Part shown: in pieces, positions 7,493-11,972 of the stretch
Layout: each line of letters opens with the position of its first letter
How positions within the stretch are numbered: the stretch's first letter is position 1
From: JBDTSW01 sp039930945
GTDB lineage: Bacteria > Actinomycetota > Thermoleophilia > Solirubrobacterales > 70-9
Length of the DNA stretch: 11,972 nt
NCBI GenBank assembly: GCA_039930945.1
Contig: JBDTSW010000066.1
Location: 1-11,972 of the forward strand
Reading direction: 5' to 3'
Notes under the pieces: generated by a model
Seen by the model: the letters and a program-made list of their open reading frames with translations, nothing else
Databases searched by the model: none
What the model was told of the DNA's origin: nothing
Translations under genes and position numbers: made by a program

Positions 7493-7920
7493 CCGACCAC
7501 GACCTCGCGGGCGTCCCCGCCCGCGTGCCTGAGCTCGACCCGCGCGACGACGCGAACCTCCTCGATCGCGGCCGGGACGAAACCCTGCTCGAGGTCCCCC
7601 GGCCACTCGACGAAGGCGATCGACTCGCCGGTCAGGTAGTCGTCGAGTAGCCCGGGGTCCTCGCCCTCGAGCCCCTGCAGGCGGTAGAGGTCAAGATGGG
7701 AGACCGGGCCGAGCGAGCCCGCGTAGCGCTGTCCGATGGTGAAGGTCGGCGAGGTGACCGGGTCGGCGACCCCGAGCGCCCGGCAGGCGCCTCGGATCAG
7801 GGTCGTCTTGCCCGTCCCAAGCTCGCCGGCGACGAGGACGACATCCCCCGGTCGAAGGCCGGCGGCGACCCGCGCGCCCACAGCCTCCGTCCCGGCGGGC
7901 CCCTCGGTGCGCTCGCTCAA
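7489..7920 (-). CDS. tsaE: t6A biosynthesis ATPase TsaE
   Basis: TsaE is a small P-loop ATPase that binds the TsaBD heterodimer and resets it between catalytic cycles. The 143-residue protein shows Walker A GELGTGKTT at residues 32-40, the switch segment SPTF at 57-60, HLDLYR at 76-81 with the Mg-contacting Asp, and FVEWPG at 103-108, all in family order. The start is read as TTG at 7920, which overlaps the uracil-DNA glycosylase stop as TTGA. No Shine-Dalgarno is visible, so translation probably relies on coupling. With this start the Walker motif sits at the position usual for TsaE. Confidence 0.93.
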   Translation of the reverse strand: MSERTEGPAGTEAVGARVAAGLRPGDVVLVAGELGTGKTTLIRGACRALGVADPVTSPTFTIGQRYAGSLGPVSHLDLYRLQGLEGEDPGLLDDYLTGESIAFVEWPGDLEQGFVPAAIEEVRVVARVELRHAGGDAREVVVG

Positions 7921-8594
7921 CCGAAGAGGCCGAGCTGGTCGGCTTCGACCGGAGGGCCGGCGGGCTCTTCGCCGGCGTCGGGGCCCTCGCTCACGGTCAC
8001 GGGGGCCGGCGCGTTGCGCGAGAGAAGCTCGGGCAGTGTGCGGAAGTCCTGTCGAAGCACCTCGGCCAGCGAGGGGGTGCGAAGCGCCGCCGCGGGGTGA
8101 AACAGGGGCAGCAGGAAGACGGACCGGCCTCCGAGGGTGTGAACCTGCGGGGTGCCGCGCACCTTGGTGATCCCGGTGGGATTGCCCGTCAGCAGCTTCG
8201 TCGCGAAGTTCCCCAGGGTGGCGATCACCCGGGGCTGGATCAGCTCGACCTGGGTCTCGAGGTACGGGCGGCACGCCTCGATCTCGGCCGGCTGCGGATC
8301 GCGGTTGCCGGGTGGACGGCACTTCACCGTGTTCGTCACCCAGACCTCGTCGCGGTCGATCCCGATCTCGCTCAGCAGCTCGGTCAGGAGGCCCCCGGCG
8401 CGGCCGACGAACGGCAGCCCCCGGCGATCCTCCTCGGCGCCTGGAGCCTCGCCGACGAAGATCAAGTCGGCGTCCGAGTTGCCGTTGCCGAAGACGACCT
8501 TGGTGCGGGTCTCCGACAGCGGGCAGCGGACGCATTGGGAGGCCTCGCGGTAGACCCCGACCAGGCGCTCGCGCCGCTCAGCGACGTCATCCAT
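7917..8594 (-). CDS. Family 4 uracil-DNA glycosylase with iron-sulfur cluster and a C-terminal QLGLF tail
   Basis: This enzyme excises uracil, arising from cytosine deamination, from DNA. Residues 1-192 form the UdgA-type catalytic domain. Four cysteines, Cys21, Cys24, Cys92 and Cys108, fit the 4Fe-4S ligand pattern. Motif A is GEAPG at 48-52, followed by LPFVGRAGGLL at 60-70, and the C-terminal catalytic motif HPAA is at 166-169. After the domain there is a Pro-, Glu- and Gly-rich stretch (193-219), probably disordered, ending in QLGLFG (220-225), which looks like a sliding-clamp-binding peptide. The open frame extends to 8783, but the ATG at 8594 matches the family N-terminus and overlaps the fmdB-like stop by 8 nt. 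It lies upstream of tsaE with a 4-nt overlap. Confidence 0.93.
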   Translation of the reverse strand: MDDVAERRERLVGVYREASQCVRCPLSETRTKVVFGNGNSDADLIFVGEAPGAEEDRRGLPFVGRAGGLLTELLSEIGIDRDEVWVTNTVKCRPPGNRDPQPAEIEACRPYLETQVELIQPRVIATLGNFATKLLTGNPTGITKVRGTPQVHTLGGRSVFLLPLFHPAAALRTPSLAEVLRQDFRTLPELLSRNAPAPVTVSEGPDAGEEPAGPPVEADQLGLFG

Positions 8595-8865
8595 CGGGTC
8601 CACTGGCCTTCGAGCGCGCCTGACGGGCCTGCTTGCGGCGCTGTTTGAAGGCGGCCTTGGTCCGCTTGTGCAGGGCGGCGTTGCGGGCCTGCTGCCGGCG
8701 CGCGGCCCCCGGCGACTTGACCAGCTTGAAGCTGGACACCTGCGCCGAGTAGCGGCGCGACATCGCCGCGCCGCATTCGCCACAAGGCACGGACTCGGTG
8801 CCCGGCTCGACTAGTCCCTCGAACCGCGCGCCGCACTGCTCACATTCGAACTCGTAGATCGGCAT
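8587..8865 (-). CDS. FmdB-family zinc-ribbon protein with basic tail
   Basis: A 92-residue protein opening with MPIYEFECEQCG, the standard start of the FmdB/CxxC_CxxC regulatory-type zinc ribbon. Cys8, Cys11, Cys28 and Cys31 form the two knuckles that would bind zinc. After residue 45 the protein becomes strongly basic (many Lys, Arg and Gln to about residue 86), which could bind nucleic acid; that is inference. The family role is poorly defined, despite the name from amidase regulation. The ATG at 8865 is supported by GGGAGGA upstream (GGAGG at 8878-8874, 8-nt spacing), though the open frame reaches 8919. It is the first gene of the minus-strand run and overlaps the glycosylase start by 8 nt. 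Confidence 0.9.
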   Translation of the reverse strand: MPIYEFECEQCGARFEGLVEPGTESVPCGECGAAMSRRYSAQVSSFKLVKSPGAARRQQARNAALHKRTKAAFKQRRKQARQARSKASGPDG

Positions 8866-9009
8866 CGGCGAATCCTCCCGATGGTATCTGCGTCGGCGGC
8901 CGGGGCAGCCGACTATCATTCGGGCACGGCCGCGACCTCATCCGAGGCGTGGACCGGCCGGAGACCCCGGCCAACACCGCAATCACGACTTGAGGCCGTC
9001 TGGTATCTC
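8866..9009. promoter_or_regulatory. Divergent intergenic region between fmdB-like and DUF2520 genes
   Basis: Two long same-strand runs diverge here, so promoters for both are expected. The strongest element is the fmdB ribosome-binding site (GGAGG on the minus strand, 8878-8874). An AT-richer patch at 8911-8920 (GACTATCATT) could hold a -10 box on either strand, but I see no matching -35 element. I see no clear operator. If the DUF2520 gene started at the ATG at 8881 most of this region would be coding. Confidence 0.4.
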
Positions 9010-9807
9010 GTGAGGGAACTGGAACGGGATCTACCCGAAGCCACCGGCACGCTCGCCGGACCCCCGCTGCCGCGCGTGGCGCTGGTCGGCCGTGGCCGTC
9101 TCGGTGGCGCCCTCGCTCGGGCCGCGCAGGCGGCGGGCCTCGGCCACGACCAGGCGGGGCGCGACGACGCCCTCGTGGTAGCCGCAGACGCCGAGGCGGC
9201 GCTGCTGTGCGTCCCGGACGCCGCGATCGCGCCTGCGTGCGCGGCGATCGCCGACGCGGTACCGCCGCTGCGGTTGGTCGGCCATACCAGCGGCGCCACC
9301 GGCCTCGACGTCCTGGGTGCAGCGACCGACCGCGGAGCCGAGGCCTTCAGCCTGCACCCGCTGCAGACGGTGCCCGACGCCGGCACCGACCTCACCGGCG
9401 CCCCGTGTGCGGTCTCCGGCTCGACCGAGACCGCGACCGCGTTCGCCCTGCGGCTGGCCGAGGCGCTGGGGATGCGCCCGTTCGAGGTTGCCGAGCACAG
9501 CCGCGCCGCCTACCACGCGACGGCCTCGATCGCCTCCAACTTTCTGGTCGCGCTGGAGGAGTCGGCCGCCGAGCTGCTGTCGCGCGCCGGCGTCGAGGAC
9601 TCGCGCGAGCTGCTGGCCCCGCTGGTGCTGCGCACCGCGGCCAACTGGGCCGAGCGCGGCGGCGAGGCGCTCACCGGGCCGATCGCGCGCGGGGACGAGG
9701 CGACGGTGGCGGCTCACCTGGCCGCGCTCGACGAGCTCGCCCCGGAGCTGGTGCCGCTGTACGAGGCGCTCGCCGAGCGCACCCGATCGCTGGCGGAGCG
9801 CCGATGA
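9010..9807 (+). CDS. Rossmann-like and DUF2520 domain oxidoreductase, possible ketopantoate reductase
   Basis: From GTG 9010 the protein has 265 residues. An N-terminal Rossmann domain carries VALVGRGRLGGAL at residues 23-35 (dinucleotide-binding GxGxxG). A middle segment has GHTSG at 91-95 and SLHPLQT at 114-120. The C-terminal helical DUF2520 domain has HSRAAYHATASIASNF at 163-178 and the conserved LTGPIARGD at 221-229. The architecture recalls 6-phosphogluconate dehydrogenase-type and ketopantoate reductase-type enzymes, but the family has no firmly assigned reaction that I can name. It overlaps panC by ATGA, an arrangement also known in mycobacteria, so it probably serves pantothenate synthesis. 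Reduction of ketopantoate to pantoate is the missing step. The start is uncertain: an ATG at 8881 in the same frame would add 43 residues of poorly conserved-looking sequence, and neither start has a good Shine-Dalgarno. Confidence 0.82.
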   Translation: MRELERDLPEATGTLAGPPLPRVALVGRGRLGGALARAAQAAGLGHDQAGRDDALVVAADAEAALLCVPDAAIAPACAAIADAVPPLRLVGHTSGATGLDVLGAATDRGAEAFSLHPLQTVPDAGTDLTGAPCAVSGSTETATAFALRLAEALGMRPFEVAEHSRAAYHATASIASNFLVALEESAAELLSRAGVEDSRELLAPLVLRTAANWAERGGEALTGPIARGDEATVAAHLAALDELAPELVPLYEALAERTRSLAERR

Positions 9808-10670
9808 CGACCGCGCGCACCACCGCCGAGCTGCGCCAGGCGATGGGCGCGCCCCGGCGCGCGGGCCAGACGGTCGGCCTCGTGGCGACGATGGGCTCGC
9901 TGCATGAGGGGCACCTGTCGCTGCTGCGGGCGGCGCGCGAGCGCTGCGACCTCGTCGTCATGAGCCTGTTCGTCAACCCGGCCCAGTTCGGCCCCGGAGA
10001 GGATCTCGAGACCTACCCGCGCGATGAGCAGCGCGATCTCGCGCTCGCCGCCGACGAGGGCGTCGACTTCGTCTTCGCGCCAACCTTCGTGCAGGAGGTC
10101 TACCCGCCGGGCTTCGCGACAACGGTCGCGGTCGCAGGCGCGCTCACCGAGGCGCTGTGCGGCGACCCGGCGCGGCGCGGGCCCGAGCATTTCCACGGGG
10201 TGACGACGATGGTCGCGAAGCTGTTCAACGTCGTCGGTCCCGACGTCGCCTTCTTCGGCCAAAAGGATGCTCAGCAGGCGATCGCGATCCGGCGCATGGC
10301 CCACGACCTGGACTTCCCGGTCGAGGTGGTCGCACTGCCGATCGTGCGCGAGCCCGATGGCCTGGCGATGAGCTCGCGCAACGCCTATCTCTCCGACGAC
10401 GAGCGCCGCCGCGCGAGGGCGCTCTCCCGCGCCCTGCGCGCCGCCGAGCAGAGTGCCGCCGAGGACGGCGCGACCGTCGAGTCGGCGCTGGCGGCCGCGC
10501 GAATCGAGCTCGCCGCCGCCGATGTCGACCCGGAGTACCTCGAGGCCCGTGACGCCGAAGACCTCGAGCCCGTACAGAGCTTCAACGGCCGGCCGGTGTT
10601 GGTGGCGATCGCCGCCCGCATCGGCAGGGCAAGGCTGATCGACAACGTGGTGATCGACACAGGAGGTTGA
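9804..10670 (+). CDS. panC: Pantothenate synthetase (pantoate-beta-alanine ligase)
   Basis: PanC condenses pantoate and beta-alanine with ATP to make pantothenate, through a pantoyl-adenylate. The 288-residue protein is normal length. It shows the HIGH-type MGSLHEGH at residues 30-37, SLFVNPAQFGPGEDLETYPR at 54-73, HFHGV at 129-133, FFGQKDAQQ at 150-158 and the KMSKS-like MSSRNAYLS at 189-197, all nucleotide- or pantoate-binding segments. The start ATG overlaps the DUF2520 stop as ATGA, and panB follows after 4 nt, so the three genes are almost certainly co-transcribed. No panD (aspartate decarboxylase, source of beta-alanine) is in the window. Confidence 0.97.
   Translation: MTTARTTAELRQAMGAPRRAGQTVGLVATMGSLHEGHLSLLRAARERCDLVVMSLFVNPAQFGPGEDLETYPRDEQRDLALAADEGVDFVFAPTFVQEVYPPGFATTVAVAGALTEALCGDPARRGPEHFHGVTTMVAKLFNVVGPDVAFFGQKDAQQAIAIRRMAHDLDFPVEVVALPIVREPDGLAMSSRNAYLSDDERRRARALSRALRAAEQSAAEDGATVESALAAARIELAAADVDPEYLEARDAEDLEPVQSFNGRPVLVAIAARIGRARLIDNVVIDTGG
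10661..10666 (+). promoter_or_regulatory. Strong ribosome-binding site of panB
   Basis: AGGAGG lies 8 nt before the panB ATG at 10675, inside the last codons of panC. It fixes the panB start and suggests panB is translated well. Confidence 0.8.
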
Positions 10671-10674
10671 ACGG

Positions 10675-11607
10675 ATGAGCAGCGCGCCAAGGAAGCCATC
10701 GCGGGGTGACGCCGAGCGAGCGCCGGTATCGCTGCCGCGCCTGGCCGAGATGAAGCGCAACGGGGAGCCGATCGTGATGGTCACCGCGTATGACCATCCG
10801 TCCGCCCTCGTCGTCGAGGAGGCCGGCGCCGACATCGTCCTGGTCGGCGACTCGGCCGCCAACAACGTCCTCGGCTACGAGACGACGGTGGCGGTGGGGA
10901 TGGACGAGATGGTGATGCTCGCCGCCGCCGTGCGCCGCGGCCTGCGCACCCCGCTGCTGGTCGGCGACCTCCCCTTCGGCTCCTATGAAGGCTCCAACGA
11001 GCAGGCGATCGCCAGCGCCCAGCGATTCGTCAAGGAGGCCGGCTGCGACGCCGTCAAGCTCGAGCGCGGCGGCGCCTCGGTGGACCGGGCGCGGGCGATC
11101 ATCCGCGCCGGCATCCCGGTGATGGGGCACGTCGGGCTGACCCCGCAGACGGCGATCGCGCTCGGTGGCTTCAAGGCGCAGGGGCGGACCGCCAACCGCG
11201 CCGTCGAGATCGCCGAGGAGGCCCTGGCGCTGCAGGCGGTGGGCTGTTTCGCGCTGGTCTTCGAGGCGGTTCCCGCCGCCGTCAGCGAGGCGCTGGTGGC
11301 GAGGATCGAGATCCCGGTGATCGGGATCGGCGCCGGCGCCTCGACCGACGGCCAGGTCCTGGTCTTCCACGACCTGCTCGGCATCCACCAGGGCCACGTG
11401 CCGCGGTTCGTCAAGCGCTACGCCGAGATCCACGAGCAGATGGTCGCGGGCGTCCGCGCCTACGCCGCCGATGTCCGCTCGGGCTCCTTCCCGGGCCCGG
11501 AGCACATCTACAGCATCGAGCCCGCCGAGCTGGGCGAGTTCCGCGCCTACCTCGAGCAGGAGAGCCTCGGCGGAGAGAAGTGGGACTGGTCGGCCACCGA
11601 GATCTGA
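10675..11607 (+). CDS. panB: 3-methyl-2-oxobutanoate hydroxymethyltransferase (ketopantoate hydroxymethyltransferase)
   Basis: PanB adds a one-carbon unit from 5,10-methylenetetrahydrofolate to alpha-ketoisovalerate, giving ketopantoate, the first committed step to pantothenate and CoA. The 310-residue TIM-barrel protein shows VTAYDHPSA at residues 36-44, the metal ligands Asp59 (VGDS), Asp98 (DLPFGSYEGS) and Glu130, with Lys128 (VKLERG), His152 (GHVGLTPQ), catalytic Glu197 (FEAVP) and IGIGAGASTDGQ at 216-227. These positions are offset by 14-16 from the E. coli enzyme because of an N-terminal extension of about that length, rich in Arg, Ser and Pro. A strong ribosome-binding site precedes the ATG. 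It follows panC by 4 nt and is probably last in its operon. Confidence 0.97.
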   Translation: MSSAPRKPSRGDAERAPVSLPRLAEMKRNGEPIVMVTAYDHPSALVVEEAGADIVLVGDSAANNVLGYETTVAVGMDEMVMLAAAVRRGLRTPLLVGDLPFGSYEGSNEQAIASAQRFVKEAGCDAVKLERGGASVDRARAIIRAGIPVMGHVGLTPQTAIALGGFKAQGRTANRAVEIAEEALALQAVGCFALVFEAVPAAVSEALVARIEIPVIGIGAGASTDGQVLVFHDLLGIHQGHVPRFVKRYAEIHEQMVAGVRAYAADVRSGSFPGPEHIYSIEPAELGEFRAYLEQESLGGEKWDWSATEI

Positions 11608-11633
11608 GGCGGTAACCGCGCCAGCTGCTGGGT

Positions 11634-11666
11634 GTAACTCTCGTGCTAAAGCGCACGAGGTAACTC
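11634..11666. promoter_or_regulatory. Hairpin flanked by GTAACTC direct repeats between panB and DUF378 gene
   Basis: A 7-bp perfect inverted repeat (CTCGTGC at 11640-11646, GCACGAG at 11653-11659) with a 6-nt loop is framed by two copies of GTAACTC at 11634-11640 and 11660-11666, 26 nt apart. A third GTAAC is at 11612-11616. No T run follows, so it is not a classical terminator on the plus strand. It may be a regulator-binding site or leader hairpin for the DUF378 gene, whose start is about 40 nt downstream, or the end of the pan transcript. Confidence 0.35.
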
Positions 11667-11695
11667 CGGCCGGGTTCCTCTCGCCTGACTCAGAT

Positions 11696-11699
11696 GAGG
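11696..11699 (+). promoter_or_regulatory. Ribosome-binding site of the DUF378 gene
   Basis: GAGG (part of GATGAGGTGAAGG) is 8 nt before the ATG at 11708. It favours that ATG over the in-frame GTG at 11699. Confidence 0.6.
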
Positions 11700-11707
11700 T
11701 GAAGGAA

Positions 11708-11938
11708 ATGGAGATTCTGAAGAAGTTCGAGCCGCTGGCGCTCGTATTGGTGATCGCCGGCGCTCTCAACTGGGGCATCCTCGCCCTCACCGACACGAAC
11801 GTCGTCGCCGAGATCTTCGGCACCGGCACGCTCACCGACGTGATCTACGTTCTGGTGGGTGTCTCCGGCCTGATGTTCGTGCCGAGGCTGATGGACGAGA
11901 TGCACGTCGGTCGCGGTCCCCATCCGCGCGGCGTCTAG
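11708..11938 (+). CDS. Small DUF378 two-helix membrane protein
   Basis: A 76-residue protein with two hydrophobic helices, roughly residues 9-28 and 43-60. The first holds the family hallmark IAGALNWGILAL (16-27) and the second YVLVGVSGLMF (47-57). The short C-terminal tail has several His, Arg and Gly residues and is probably cytoplasmic or at the membrane surface. DUF378 proteins are widespread and small, and their function is unknown. It lies 100 nt after panB, behind a hairpin and direct repeats, so it probably has its own promoter and is not functionally tied to pantothenate. The ATG is chosen because GAGG precedes it by 8 nt. The 34 bases after its stop show nothing I can name. Confidence 0.85.
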   Translation: MEILKKFEPLALVLVIAGALNWGILALTDTNVVAEIFGTGTLTDVIYVLVGVSGLMFVPRLMDEMHVGRGPHPRGV

Positions 11939-11972
11939 CTCCAGCAGAGTCCGAGACGGCGGGCCGGGCGGC

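Noticed and set aside
8911..8940. Possible -10 box (TATCAT or GATAGT) in the divergent region
   Set aside because: No matching -35 hexamer at 16-18 nt on either strand, so it was not called as a promoter.
8881..9009. N-terminal extension of the DUF2520 protein from ATG 8881
   Set aside because: The extra 43 residues look like translated intergenic sequence and the family begins near the Rossmann loop. I cannot exclude it fully.
10582..11835. Long minus-strand open frame opposite panB and the DUF378 gene
   Set aside because: Antisense to panB, which shows every catalytic motif; the translation has no domain-like pattern.

Overview
The window is GC-rich (about 70% by eye) and almost completely coding, with long runs of overlapping same-strand genes and frequent GTG or TTG starts. 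The gene set fits an actinobacterium: Rex, a family 4 uracil-DNA glycosylase, a DUF2520-panC pair and a GCS2-type carboxylate-amine ligase. A deep-branching group such as Thermoleophilia (Solirubrobacterales or relatives) is my best guess, but it rests on gene content and style only. I see no mobile element, CRISPR array, tRNA or rRNA, and no gene-free stretch longer than about 150 bases.

The minus strand (8865 down to 1) carries twelve genes. A tightly packed run of ten reads, in order of transcription: fmdB-like zinc ribbon, family 4 uracil-DNA glycosylase, tsaE, tsaB, rimI, tsaD, glutaredoxin-like protein, rex, GCS2-type carboxylate-amine ligase, and a small DUF1844-like protein. Junctions are overlaps of 4 to 8 nt or gaps of 4 to 24 nt, so the run is probably one transcript with translational coupling. 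It holds three of the four proteins of bacterial tRNA t6A37 synthesis (TsaB, TsaD, TsaE; TsaC is not here), a DNA-repair enzyme, and a redox/thiol group (glutaredoxin-like, Rex, GCS2). A GC-rich hairpin at 2605-2629 probably ends this transcript. After it come hppA, a K+-independent proton-pumping membrane pyrophosphatase with a TTG start and a good ribosome-binding site, and the N-terminal half of an FMN-dependent alpha-hydroxy acid dehydrogenase that runs off the left edge.

The plus strand (about 9010 to 11938) diverges from fmdB. A Rossmann-like DUF2520 protein overlaps panC by ATGA, and panB follows 4 nt later behind a near-perfect Shine-Dalgarno. PanB makes ketopantoate and PanC joins pantoate to beta-alanine. 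The step between them, ketopantoate reduction, has no recognised PanE here, which makes the DUF2520 protein a natural candidate. A 100-nt gap with a hairpin flanked by direct repeats separates panB from a small two-helix DUF378 membrane protein.

Most of this is housekeeping. The points most worth a second look are a C-terminal QLGLF motif on the uracil-DNA glycosylase that resembles a sliding-clamp-binding peptide, the possible ketopantoate reductase role of the DUF2520 protein, the redox/thiol trio around rex, and the in-frame rimI-TAG-tsaD junction. I found no clear evidence of a wholly undescribed system.
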